NCBI RefSeq assembly: GCF_014066305.1
Contig: NW_023501121.1
Coordinates: 62,001-126,000, forward strand
Length of the DNA stretch: 64,000 nt
Reading direction: 5' to 3'
DNA from: Letharia columbiana
Lineage: Eukaryota; Ascomycota; Lecanoromycetes; Lecanorales; Parmeliaceae
Positions 9,588-21,169 of the stretch are shown one piece after another. Positions within the stretch are counted from its first letter, which is position 1. Every line of letters starts with the position of its first letter. The notes below the pieces were generated by a model. The model did no database searches and was not told where the DNA came from. It saw nothing but the letters and a program-made list of their open reading frames with translations. The translations under genes were made by a program, and so were the position numbers.

Positions 9588-10084
9588 AGAACCAGAACGT
9601 ACATCAAGTACGTTTGAAGATCAGAACCAGAACGTACATCAAGTACGTTTGAAGAGATTTCGAAAGCGCCAGCCTAAGGGCGCATATCCCAGAAGTGACA
9701 AGGTGCCTCGGGGTAACGCAACGGTTTGCGCAGCTCAATCGCTAGCACGAGGTTGAGATATAGAGAACAGGCGAGGACGGCTTACGCGCCCCTGTTCTCT
9801 GCGCATCGGCGATCAAGCCCGTCAGAGGCTCACCCGGTCTCAGGGGTCGAGTACTGAACCAATTCCAATTTGGTGGGGATACTCCGCCGCGTTGCGGGTG
9901 CGTGCCGGCTTGCCGGGGATGCTCAAGACACGAGCCATCGAGAGCTTAGAAAGGTCTACTAGTCGCGCGGCAGGTTGATGGTAGCTGTAACACCCGAGAA
10001 GATCTCTCAGGGGCGCAATGAGCGGGGCACCGCGAACCACCTTATAAGGAGCTGAACTCCGGCGTGTTGGGAGTAAGTGAACTA
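9588..10084. other. GC-rich non-coding island with direct repeat and hairpin
   Basis: Begins with an exact 33-bp direct repeat (9588-9620 and 9623-9655, containing gtacatcaagtacg). It then has several hundred bases of GC-rich sequence with no long open frame, including a 10-bp stem agagaacagg / cctgttctct near 9763-9800. It stops abruptly at 10085, where sequence starting tgttggaatt (LTR-like) and then AT-rich RIP DNA begins. I could not match it to rRNA, RNase P, SRP RNA or a tRNA. The preceding 9323-9587 is the 3' side of the 8683 gene and shows nothing else. Confidence 0.35.
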
Positions 10085-13000
10085 TGTTGGAATTAAGTAA
10101 TAATCTCTTTATTCGGTCTTCGACTATTTAATTTATCCCCCGTATTAAATCTCGCAGTTACACTAAGATAGCCCCTTTAAATAAATCTATTTTTTATATA
10201 ATAATAATATATTCTAGATAATTTAAAGAGAGAATTTTCTAGCGTATATAAATACTAAACTCTAATTATCTTTATAACTTTTATTCTTATATTCTTTTTA
10301 TATACTAATATTTCTTATATAGTTATTTAATATAATTCTTAATTATATAATTTTAATTTTATCTTTAAGCTTATTTTATAATAGTCTTTCTTATTATATT
10401 AATTTATTAAGTAATAAATTATAAGTTTAATTAATTAAGATTAAAATAGTATTATAAATAATCTTAAATAATTAAATAATTAAATATCTATTAAGAGAAT
10501 AATATTATTTATTTTAGATAATTATAAGACTTCTAGAGATCTCTCTTATTAATTAAATTAAAATCGTTATATAATAATCTATTTATTATTTTAAATATAA
10601 ATAACTTATTATAAAAAGATCTTAATAAATTAAATAAGTTTCATCTTAAACTTAATTATATTAAACTCGATATTTTAAAAACTTATAATTATTATATTTA
10701 GATTTAATTTTATAAGCGTTTTATAATTAAATAAAGAATCTAAGCTATTATATTTAAAACTTTTATTAAATTATTATTAACTCGAAAATAAATAAAGAAT
10801 TACGTTATTAGTTAATAATATTAAAAAGACTTAATAATATTACATTATTTATTTTATAATCTCGAAATTTATATAAAATAAATTTTAACGTATTTACGAG
10901 ATTAATATAAAAGATAAATTAATTATTAAATTTTAGAGATTCTACGAATATATTAAAGAAAGTAATAAATTTATTAATAAAATAAATTTATCGTTATAAT
11001 AATTAAATAATAAAGTTTATAATATTTTTTTAAGAATATTATAATAGTCGTAATTATAAACATATGTTAAGATTAGAAATATAAAATAATTAAATACTTA
11101 TTTATAGAACGATTTAAGACGTAGTAATTAAAGAATAACTTATTAATTTAAAAGTAATTAAATATATAATATCTTAAATAGAGTTATTTATTAATATAAC
11201 TTCTTATAATAAAATAATAGAATTTAATAATTAAGATCGACTATTAATACGCGATAGAGACGAAATTTAAATATATCTAGAACGAGATATTTAGATAATA
11301 AAAGACGTACTTTATATTTCTAGAATCGATATTAATTTATTATTTATTATAATTTTAAATAGATATTACTTTTTCGTTAACTTCGATAATTAAAGAGTTT
11401 TAATTATAAATTAAAAAACGAACGTTATCGTCGCTATTAAATACGTTAAAGATAATTTATATAGATTAATTAATTATTAATTTAAACGAGCGATTTTAAT
11501 TAAAAATACGATTAAGATTAAGATTAATTTAACCTTTTAATTTATATTAAAGAACTTTAAATTAATATATTAGCGACTCTATTACGTAAAATTATATTAA
11601 TTAAAGAACTCATATCTTAATATTTAAGTAATAAACGAATTTTTAATTTTAAAGAATTTTTAATACGATATTTATAACGTTATAAAGATAATAAAAATAA
11701 TTAAGAGAGAATTAAGTATTAAGATAACGATATTAAGTATTAATATTAAGAGACGAGATTTAAACTAGAACTATTAATTAATATACTTAATTTAATAAAG
11801 TTAGATTTAAATATAAGATAAAAAATAAGAAAGAAGAATAAGAAGTAAGCGCTTAGCGTCTTTATATAAGATTAAATAAAAATTAATATAATTATTATAT
11901 AGATTATCGCTTAATAGAAACTTTATTAATTTATAACTCGATTATAAATTAGAACTTAATTAATTATAAATTAAAATCGAACGAGTTTAAGTATTATTTA
12001 ATTTATAGATTAATTTTATTTTATAATAATAATTCTCTTTTTTAAAGATTAAGCTTTTATAAAGTAATTCAAAGAAAATAAAAAAATAAAGATAATAGAT
12101 AAAGAAGATATAATAAGATTAAGAAGCGAGATTATATATTTATAATTAAGTTATTATATAATAATCGAATTAGATTAAATAAGAGATTAAAGTAAAGATA
12201 TAAAAGATAAGATATAAAAGATATAAAAAGATATGTAACTTAACTATTTATAATAGTAATTAAATAATTAGATTAAAATAGCGAAATAATTTAAGAAATA
12301 AGAGTAATAATTATTACTCTATAATATAAATTTAATAAAGATTAAGATAAGATTAAAAATATTTATATTAATAATTTAAAAAAATATAAAGAATAACGTA
12401 AGAATTAATAGCGATAAGATATAAAATATAATCTTCGTTAATAAATAATTAATAGTTATTAAGATAAGTAAATAATTCTTAAATAAAGATATCGAATTTT
12501 AATTAATATTATATTTTAATAGAGAGAATTAAAAACGATAATCGAATCTAAAATTAATAAAATTATTAATATACGAGTAAAGGCCTATAAATTAAATTCA
12601 TAATCATTTTTTTAATTAGGGCTATCGAGTAAATAGATGAGCGATCTTTAGTAAGCGATATTTGAATTTCTTACCTTTGAAGAATTATAAGATTAGACTT
12701 TAGAATTCTTTTTTTCTCTAAAAGCTCATATTTCGTTCTATTATTTAAAAAAAACTCAAAATTTTAATAGAAAATAAAAAAGTTATTCTAAAATCAAATA
12801 ATGTATACCTATTTTTTAATCAGGGCTGTTCGGCTATCGAGCGATCGTTAGTAAGCGAACTCTGATAAACGATATTTGAATTCCGTGCGCTTTAATGATT
12901 ATAAGACTAAATTTAAGAATTCTTTTTTATCTAAAAGCCTACATTTCGTTCTATAATTTAAAAAAAATCTTAAAATTTTAATAGAAAATAAAAAAGTTAT

Positions 13001-13183
13001 TCTATATGTTAATAACGTACATCTATTTTTTTAATAGTTACGAACGTTTAATAATTGCGGACGCTAATTTATTTATCCGCGATAACTTAGCCGGTCTAAT
13101 TAAAGAGCGTAGCTAACCCGAATTTATAATTAGCTACATATATAAATTCAAGGTTTTTAAGCCACAGTCCCCGTTAAAAGTTA
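10085..13183. repeat. RIP-degraded AT-rich block
   Basis: Starts with tgttggaattaag, possibly the edge of a RIP-mutated LTR. It runs as AT-rich sequence without usable frames to about 12570, then a family A copy (acgagtaaaggcctataaat at 12573) and a family B copy (near 13060-13160). Presumably a degraded LTR retrotransposon, but no protein motif can be read. Confidence 0.6.
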
Positions 13184-14464
13184 TTATCTCTCGAGATTTA
13201 CCCGGCTACTACTAGCTTTCTACGATTATTATATATATTTCTATAAAGAATCTATTATAAATCCGACTTAATTAATTTAGAAGAGTTATTCTCTCGTAGT
13301 ATTTAATATTAATATATTACTATAGTATCTCCGTAATTCTAGTCTTAATTTCCTCGAGAGTAATATAATTCTACTTCTTTTAAATTATCGTACGAAGCTT
13401 TTATTATATATATTAATATCTTTAATATATATATTTATTAAGAAGATTTTAAATACTCTCGATATAATTTAGATTCGATAATTAAGCGAAATATATTAGA
13501 GTCTTAATTTAATTATTATATTTAAGCTAAATTGCGATATTTTCGACTTCTAAAGCCTTATTCTTCTTACTATAAATAATTTTATAACTCTTATTACTAT
13601 TCTTCTATAGAATTCTATATTTAAATATAATTTATAATTAATTAATAGACTTATAATAGTTCGAAAGCTAATATTTAATATAGTATTTTATTATTATATT
13701 ATTTCTAGATAACTAAATATTAAGATTATAAGAAATACTCGCTTTTTACTAATAAATACGCTCTTTATATTTCTTTTTATTTTTATTTTTAAAACGTCGA
13801 TATAGCTTTTAAAGGTTTTTTAATTATAATTCGAGATCGATTAAGCTTTTATTATAATAGAATTAAAGCTTACCTTTTATAATATTATAAGATATTTATC
13901 GAGATATAAATCTTAATATTCTTACTACGATACGCTAAGATCTCCTTTAGAGTTATTACTTAATCGAGCCTAGCGTAACTTAACACCGTACATATCTACC
14001 CTATAGGTCTATAGAATAATTATTATCTTTTACACCACATATCAAATTATGATATAGTTATATTATCTTCTAATAACATAATAGCAATATCTGAAGATTA
14101 TTCAATAGGCGTCTATTAAGTTATTTCGCTCCCATATCAGTTGTCTACTTCTCCCCTAGGACCCCACCTACCTTAACACCAAGTACGCTCCTATATTAGT
14201 ACTTATAGTCCCACGAGTCCCTACACGATATCGTCCACGTCGATCCTTTCACTAGGCCACTCGATATCACCATGGCATTTAGCAGCCTTATTCCTGGCTT
14301 CTCAGCAGAGTAAGTCCGCTCCATTATCAAGCTTATAGAAGACGTGCTCGACAAGGCTTGAAGGCACTCGACAAGCACTTTGGCACACTACCGCCACGGC
14401 AAAAGCAATCAGTCATAGCGCCAAAGCCGGCACAGCCACCAAAGCAGGAACAAGAGCATAGGCC

Positions 14465-14600
14465 ATAGGCCATTGCAACAGGCAAAGATGGAGAAAATTG
14501 CGGAGAAAACTGTGGAGAAAATACGGAGAACATTGCGGAGAAACAGAGCATCGCCAGCAGCAGCAGTCCTATTCAAGAGGGCACTCTCTCCACAATTCCA
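14465..14600 (+). repeat. Inverted relative of the 'tctccgca' VNTR inside the LTR element
   Basis: Reads caggcaaagatggagaaaat, gcggagaacattgcggaga and cagcagcagcagt, the reverse complement of the unit in the 21461-22234 and 31670-32680 arrays. It overlaps open frames, but these follow the repeat. Confidence 0.6.
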
Positions 14601-14869
14601 CACCAGGCCACTATGCATACTCCTCTTTGCAAAACCATTTGCGGGAGCGCCCGTTTGGCAGCCACCCCACCAAATTTTCGCCGTGACCACCGCCAAATGT
14701 ACGCAGAAGCCAAATTCGTGGTAGATAGCTGTAGGTTAGCTGTAGATTCGTCTAAATATGAAGCCGTATATAGTCCAATTGCCGAAGAACTTGATGTAGC
14801 TTTTTTTAGACCTCCACAGCCACGCTATCGCTATCGCTATACCACCGCAATGCTTTCCCAATATTGCTA

Positions 14870-15168
14870 GTAGTGCTCCATTCAGTGCTTCCAGTACCAC
14901 TCTCAGTACTACTCCCAGTAGTGCTCTGTCCAGTGCTCCCAGTAGTGCTCTGTCCAGTGGTCCCAGTAGTGCTCCCCGTAGTGCTCCCAGTAGTGCTCTG
15001 TCCAGTACTCTCAGTAGTGCAGTGCGTATCCAGTGCTCTCAGTACTACTTTAGTACTGAGAGCAATTGACAGAGCACTACGGAGAGTAGTACTGGAAGTA
15101 CTGGATAGCGCACTACTGAAAGTAATTAGACAGAGCACTACTGGAAGTAGTACCGGGAGCACTAGACA
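14870..15168 (-). repeat. Left satellite arm (agtgctctgtccagt repeats)
   Basis: Imperfect repeats of cagtagtgctctgtccagt, inverse of the right arm at 16905-17345. Contains an 11-bp perfect hairpin ctctcagtact / agtactgagag near 15033-15061. Confidence 0.8.
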
Positions 15169-15640
15169 TAGTAGGTAGGTAGGTAGGTGCGCAGTAGTGT
15201 AGGTAGGTAGGTGGGTGGGTGGCGCGCACAGGTAGGTGGTGGGTGGGTGGGTGGGTGGGTGGGTGGGTGGGTGGGTGGGTGGGTGGGTGGGTGGGTGGGT
15301 GGGTGGGTGGGTGGGTGGGTGGGTGGGTGGGTGGGTGGGTGGGTGGGTGGGTGGGTGGGTGGGTGGGTGGGTGGGTGGGTGGGTGGGTGGGTGGGTGCTT
15401 GTGCGTGTGCCTCCTGCCTTCTCCTCCTTCCTGCCTGCCTGCCTGCCTCCTGCCTGCCTGCCTGCTTGCCTCATGCTGCCAGCCTCCACTGCCTGCCTCC
15501 TGCCTGCCTGCCTGCCTGCCTGCTGCCTCCTCTGCTCCTCCTGCCTCTTCCTACCTGCTCGCAGCTCCTGCCTCCTGCCTCCTGCCTACCTACCTACCTG
15601 CCTACCTACTTGCCTGCCTACATCCTACCTACAGGCTCAA
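15169..15640 (+). repeat. GGTA, (GGTG)~40 and TGCC microsatellites
   Basis: ggtaggtaggtagg leads into an almost pure run of about forty GGTG units (about 15236-15397), followed by tgcctgcctgcc and tacctacc runs to about 15640. The long open frames on both strands here (glycine/valine/tryptophan- or threonine/histidine/proline-only) are products of the 4-bp period. Confidence 0.9.
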
Positions 15641-15654
15641 TGTTTGGTGGCAAA

Positions 15655-16455
15655 CCATTAACTATTAGTCCAGACTAGTCCAACACCTGATTGGACGGAC
15701 GGTCCTAATTTTCGGACGGTCCTAGGACCGTCTAAAGTTCTGGACTATCATATAGACTAGTAGTCCTAGTAGTCCTAGTAATGTGGTGGTTGAGTTTTGG
15801 GTGTGGTTTTTGATTATTTGCCTGCGAATATTTGAGTATGATAGGCGTATTTCTAGTAGCAAGCGGAGAAACCTAAGCGAAATCTTCAATTTTTCAGTAT
15901 TCAACAACCAACCACACTGGTGACACCACAATGACGCCCATCAATGGCGACTCCGAGCTATCAGATGCTCCTAGCATACTCAAGACTCCATTCACTATCG
16001 CGAAATCACGGCCAGCTCTCAGAGGCCGGCGAAGAACACACGAAACAAAGATACTCGCCGTCAGTTGTCGAACCAAAGAAACCTAAGAACCGACCTCCTC
16101 CTCCCATTTCCGGCCCTCCAACGATCATACCGCACTCGCTGACATACCTATCGATGTTCCAGAAAGATCTGAGTCAGAGGAGGACGATTCGACGTCCGAA
16201 TCAAGCTCGCCAGCATCCGACGAATTTGAGAGGATCTCTCGCACACCTCGCCTCTTTACAGGAAGATCTACATACCATTGTAGAACGTCGCTGAAATTGA
16301 TGCTTTGGAGGCTTTGTAAGCCTTGGACTGTCAGGACTGATAGTCCAAACCAATAGTCCACGTTTGGACGGTCCAACGTTTGGACGGACTGTGGACCATC
16401 TTATAGCTTCATTTTGGACTAGTCCTGGCGTTTGGACGACGGTTTGGACTACTGG
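15655..16455 (+). mobile_element. Small core element with tagtccaa-type ends and a degraded acidic ORF
   Basis: Both ends carry repeated ggac/gtcc words: attagtccagactagtcc on the left, ggactagtcctggcg and tttggactactggggcc inverted on the right, plus ggacggtcc palindromes inside. In the middle, plus-strand coding-like sequence runs in two frames: from ATG 15931 (MTPINGDSELSDAP ...), then, after a frame change near 16080, an acidic serine-rich stretch (ERSESEEDDSTSESSSPASD) to about 16290. It may be the 5' part of a transposase-like gene, but I cannot name it. Confidence 0.45.
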
Positions 16456-16904
16456 GGCCTTACCTACCTACCTACCTACCTACCTACCTACTTACCTACA
16501 CTGCTGCGCAGCTACCTACCTACCTACCTACCTACCTACCTACCTACCTACTTACCTACACTGCTGCGCAGCTACCTACCTACCTACCTTGCTGCGTAGC
16601 TACCTACCTACCTATCTACCTACCTTACTACATAGCTACATACCTGCCTACCTACATACCTACCTACCTACCCACCTACTGCTGGCAACCCACCCACCTG
16701 CCTACCCGCCCGCCTACCTACCTACCTCTTGCCACCACCTACCCACCCACCTACCTGCCTCCTCCTCCCTACCTTCACTGCTGCGCAGCTACCTACCTAC
16801 CTACCTACCTACCTACTTACCTTCACTGCTGCGCAGCTACCTATCTACCTACCTTGCTGCGTAGCTACCTACCTACCTACCTACCTACCTACCTACTTTA
16901 CTGG
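16456..16904 (+). repeat. (TACC)n microsatellite broken by ctgctgcgcagct blocks
   Basis: Runs of tacctacctacc separated by several copies of cactgctgcgcagctacc. It mirrors, in inverse orientation, the GGTA/GGTG run at 15169-15400. Confidence 0.9.
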
Positions 16905-17345
16905 GACCACTGGACAGAGCACTGGACAGAGCACTGGACAGAGCACTGGATAGAGCACTACTACTGGGATCACTGGACAGAGCACTATTGGGACCACTGG
17001 ACAGAGCACTGGACAGAGCACTACTACTGGGATCACTGGACAGAGCACTACTGAGAGCACTACTGGGACCACTGGACAGAGCACTACTACTGGGACCACT
17101 GGACAGAGCACTACTGAGAGCACTACTGGGACCACTGGACAGAGCACTACTACTGGGACCACTGGACAGAGCACTACTGAGAGCACTACTGGGACCACTG
17201 GACAGAGCACTGCTACTGGGACCACTGGACAGAGCACTACTACTGGGACCACTGGACAGAGCACTGCTGGGACCACTGGACAGAGCACTACTACTGAGAC
17301 CACTGGACAGAGCACTGCTGGGAGCACTACGGGGAGCACTGCAGA
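16905..17345 (+). repeat. Right satellite arm (gggaccactggacagagcac repeats)
   Basis: About fifteen imperfect units of ctgggaccactggacagagc with actactga variants. Inverse of the arm at 14870-15168. All three minus-strand and several plus-strand frames stay open because of the repeat; these are not genes. Confidence 0.9.
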
Positions 17346-19340
17346 CAGCATGGGCTGGCAAGAGGTGGTCCGGTGAAGCTACATCATGGGGCATACCTCA
17401 CCACTACACCACATCCTTATGGATCAGTCTCGCGCACAAAGATCTGTCAATAAGTCGTTTAACGACGTGTTTCTGGCACAGTCCAGCCGTCTGATACGCC
17501 ATGTGCAGGGAGTGTAATCATAGAGCTCCATTTTGGTGTGCCCCAGCCCATTTTTTTTCACCACTCTGTACAGAGGTTCTGCCCGATTTTTGGATAGTAA
17601 TTACTTGTAATCTACTTGAATAGCTACAGTGACTACTGCAACGGCTACTTGAATGTGGTTCTATGTCTATGTAATGCGAAATACCTCTTACGCACATTTG
17701 GCGGTGGTCACGGCGAAAATTTGGTGGGGTGGCTGCCAAACGGGCGCTCCCGCAAATGGTTTTGCAAAGAGGAGTATTTCCGGAGAACCTTCCCCTCGCC
17801 TCAGCAATACACCAGTTTTCGCCACCCCTCTCGCCTCTCTTCTCACCTCTCAACTCGCCTCTCCGCTCGGTTATATTCGTCATGCGAAGGATATGGAGGC
17901 TATAGGCCAAGGATAGGTGCATGGATATATGGACGGCGCATGCTTAATGCAGCTATCCAGAGATACAGCCACGAGGACGTGTCTTTTTTTCATTCTTTGC
18001 GGGCATGTTGTCACGGTACGCCAAGGCCTCCTTCAGAGCCACCACCCAATCGGGCCTAGCGTGGCTTGGCACCGCACATATCTGCCCTGCAGGCCCATAG
18101 AATAATCATTATCTTTTACATCACACATCAAATTATAATATAGTTACATTGTCTTCTAACAATTCTAAAGAGAGAGTATTAACTACGTATTTTCAGGCTC
18201 TATAGAAATATCTACGTCTCGAAATATATAGCTAGATTTTATAAATCCTAGATTCTAATACTTCTTATTCGTTTAATTAATATAGTATTAAAAACTCTTA
18301 ATAATATCTCTCTTATAATTATTTCCGTACGTTAATTACTTCTTAATATTCTTTTTAGATATTTATTTAGTTATACGTTATTTATATATATAGATATTAT
18401 TAATATATTTCTAAGTATTACGATATATAGTTCGAGAATTAATTAAAATTTTATAGTATTAAAGCTAACGCTCGAGCTTTTAATTGCGTATAGAATTATT
18501 AATATTACGTAGAGTATTATATATAGATTAATCAACCTTAGAAAGACGTCTAGAACGCTATTTTTTAAGTCTTCTAGTATCGAAAGAGCTCTTAAGCTTT
18601 CTAATTCGTAGCTAAGTCTTCCCTATACTATATAAAATATTCTTATCTAAATATATATCTTTAACTATTTTTCCACTATCGCGGATATCGACGGCTTCGA
18701 AGAACTTGGCTTTCTTACGCGTAGTAGCTTTATAACGATATAAACTGCGTGTAGAGGTGTAAGAGAGTATACTATACTTCATTAGTCACTATTTAGAAGT
18801 ATCTATAGTAGTATTTTGGTGGGAAGCCAGCAGTGGCCGGGTAAACCTCGGGAGATAATAATTTTTGACGAGAACGTAAGCTTAGCTCTATCTTATTCTA
18901 TTATATATACTAATTATACTCGTTCTTCTTTTTCGATTATAATAAGTTTTTAAAATTCTAATATCTAATTAGATAAAGAGTTTTAGAATATATATTAAAA
19001 GAGGTTAATATAGAAGATAGAGTAAATTATTATAGACTCGAGAAAACTAAGTTTAATAATTAGAGATTTGATAAAAACTCGTTTAATTAAAAATAGTTTT
19101 AAGTTACGATTATTATGAGAGCGTAGTTTACTAGCGATTAGCTAGCGAATATAGACTATAAAAGACGTAGAGTCGTTATGAGGTTTAATAGTATATTTAA
19201 TAGTAGAACTAATCTCTAAGAAATACTAAAACTCCGAGGTATGCGAAGTAGACCTATGTCCCCAAGCCCCTAGACATACGAGGTACGTCATTGAAACTAG
19301 ACCCTAAAAGGGACCCTAACGTAACACATACGATGTCGGA

Positions 19341-19365
19341 GCCTTGACGCAAGTAGCGTCAAGGC
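19341..19365. other. Perfect hairpin in a RIP-spared island
   Basis: gccttgacgc - aagta - gcgtcaaggc, a 10-bp stem with 5-base loop, in the only normal-GC stretch (19215-19385) of this AT-rich block. Function unknown. Confidence 0.5.
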
Positions 19366-20339
19366 CCATGACAGCATTAGGTTTAACGATTATCGAATTT
19401 TATAATAAAGCGAGCGATATTTAGATTCTTAGTATTAAGTTATATTATATCTTCTATAAGATATCGAGTATAAGAGCGACGTTCTTTATTAATAAAGAAT
19501 TTATAAATAACTTAAGTAATTAATAATCTCTTTTATCTTTTTAATAAACTTATTAGTATAATTAACTTAATATAGACTTAAGTAATATAATTTAAAGATT
19601 ATAGTTTAAAAAGCTTAAAGGCTAAAAAAGAATTCTATTTAAAATTAATTAGAAAGAGTAAAATTAGAGTAATCGCGAGGAAAATATTATTTATAGCGAA
19701 CTCGATACTCGAAGTTTACTTTATTTAATTATTTTATATATAATTAATAAAGATATAAAGATAATATTTTATAACTTTAATAGTACGCTCGATCTAGTTA
19801 TTAATCTAGAAGTAATATATTTTAAATAACTTAATATCGACTTTTAAGTTCTTATATAAGAGATTTTAGACGTCGAAGATAAATAATATACCTTTATTAA
19901 ATATAAAGACTTCGAATATTTTATAAAGTTTTTATATATTAATAAGTTTAAATTTATATATTAAATTTATAAGTAGTAATTAATTCTTAAATTTAGTTTC
20001 GAGATTGAATTCGACTTTCGAAGAGTGAGAATATTTTAATTTAAGATTTACTTAGAACTATATAATCGAATTTTAAAGTTTTTGATTTATTTAAAAGCGT
20101 AAATTTTATTCTATAATTTAAGAAGAAATTAAAAGATTTTAATAGAAAAAAAAGAAGATATATTAATAATAGATTTATAGAGAGTTAATTTACTCTAAAT
20201 TAATTAAAATTTAATTAATAAGAAGTTAATTTTAATATCTAATATAGTTTATACTTATTCTTTTTCTTTTTTTTTCTTTTTATAATTTATAGAATTCTTA
20301 TTTATTTTACGAATTTTACGATTTTTACAATTCTACGAT

Positions 20340-20445
20340 TTTTTAGCAAGGGAGATTTATGGATTCGAACCGAGAAGGGAGCGGTATAGTTTCGAATTTT
20401 ATTGAAATTATTACTACTCGACTATCTAAGCCTATATGAAAAGAT
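20340..20445 (-). mobile_element. tRNA-derived SINE-like element, copy 2 (head)
   Basis: On the minus strand: an A-box-like stretch (complement of 20412-20431, reading gatagtcgagtagt) and a perfect B-box core (complement of ggattcgaaccgag at 20361-20374). A similar body lies downstream to about 19985. See copies at 2090-2230 and 58880-58985. Confidence 0.65.
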
Positions 20446-21169
20446 ATTCTTAATAGAGTAAATAAATTTTTAATAAGTAATATTTGAATTTCTTACGCTT
20501 TAATAATTATAAGAGTAAATTTAAGTAATCTTTTTTTATTCGAAAGCCCTAATTTCGCTCTATAATTAAAAAAAAATCTTAAAAATTCAATAAAAAACGA
20601 AAAAGTTATTCTATATATTAATAATATATATCTATTATTTTTTAATTAGAGCTATTCGAACTATCGAGCGAATTCAATAAGCGAACTTTTAATAGACGAT
20701 ATTTAAATTCTTATCTTTAAATATTTATAAGATTAAATTTTTTAATTTTTTAAACTTTAGAAAGCGTAAACTAGGTTTTATAATTTAAAGAAAAAATTCT
20801 AAAACTTTAATAGAAAATAAAAAGGTTAATTTAATTGTAAATAACGTATATCTATTTTTTTAATAAGAAGTCTTAAAAGAGCTAGTAAGCTATTAGCTAA
20901 CTTAGATAGTTTAATTAAAAGACGTAATAATCTTAAATTTATAATTAACTATTTATATAAATTTAAGATTTTTTAATTAAATTCTATTTTATTCTATTAT
21001 ACAAGTAAAGGCCCATGAATTAAATTCATGGAGTTGGATTTTTCTAAGTCAAATCGAACTCTAATCGCTTGCTGTGCGTTTTTGACCTACATACAGACAC
21101 ATATGTACGGAGAGAGGCGCGCTAAGGCCTAATTAGGAAGGTGTATCAAGTGTGGAGAATTGATGCGTA

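Larger units (their letters stand above)
14620..17774. mobile_element. Tc1/mariner-like composite with ~90-bp TIRs and satellite-filled inverted arms
   Basis: The left TIR 14620-14708 starts ctcctctttgcaaaaccatt after TA (14618-14619). The right TIR 17690-17774 is its inverse, ending tttgcaaagaggag before TA (17775-17776). TIR identity is very high over ~90 bp, including ggcagccaccccaccaaatt. TIR wording resembles that of the mariner-like element at 44773-45627. Moving inwards from both ends, related satellites appear in opposite orientation: an agtgctctgtccagt repeat at 14870-15160 and its inverse at 16905-17340, then GGTA/GGTG runs at 15170-15400 and TACC runs at 16456-16900. The centre is a separate small element. 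No transposase was read. 17346-17690 and 14709-14869 hold no recognisable gene. Confidence 0.8.
13923..18161. mobile_element. LTR element with ATTCT target duplication, asymmetrically RIP-mutated LTRs
   Basis: The right LTR is 18009-18161 (tgtcacggtacgcc ... gtcttctaaca, 153 bp, normal GC). The left LTR is about 13923-14080, the same sequence with many C->T and G->A changes (ggcctagcgtggcttgg has become agcctagcgtaacttaa). Flanks are attct at 13918-13922 and 18162-18166. Without the mariner-like insertion the interior is only about 770 bp, so the element was non-autonomous or internally deleted. A third, RIP-mutated LTR-like copy lies near 61490-61620. LTR length and ends would fit a gypsy-type element; orientation is not decided. 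Confidence 0.8.
13184..18858. mobile_element. Outer Tc1/mariner-like element (TA duplication), RIP-damaged, host of nested insertions
   Basis: The left end TTATCTCTCGAGATTTACCC follows TA at 13182-13183. The right end is its inverse, gggtaaacctcgggagataa, followed by TA at 18859-18860. Similarity of the ends extends about 80 bp. Removing the LTR element at 13923-18161 leaves about 1.4 kb, a usual length for an autonomous Tc1/mariner element. The remaining interior (13265-13920, 18167-18790) is too RIP-mutated to read a transposase with confidence. Confidence 0.65.
18859..21039. repeat. RIP-degraded AT-rich block
   Basis: AT-rich, no usable frames. Includes a less mutated island at 19215-19385 with a perfect hairpin, SINE-like copy 2, and a family A end at about 21002 (aagtaaaggcccatgaatta, the least RIP-mutated copy of that motif). 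Confidence 0.65.

Noticed and set aside
9588..10084. rRNA, RNase P or SRP RNA gene
   Set aside because: I could not find conserved core motifs of these RNAs; left as unexplained.
14806..15678. Open frames of 100-230 codons on both strands over the GGTG array (e.g. threonine/histidine/proline- or glycine/valine/tryptophan-only)
   Set aside because: They are translations of a 4-bp microsatellite and have no non-repetitive coding part.
16885..17494. Serine/proline/leucine-rich frames over the right satellite arm
   Set aside because: Frame products of the ggaccactggacagagcac repeat; alternative frames are equally open.
20340..20445. Functional tRNA gene
   Set aside because: B box is good, but acceptor and anticodon stems do not form and a shared body follows; a SINE head fits better.
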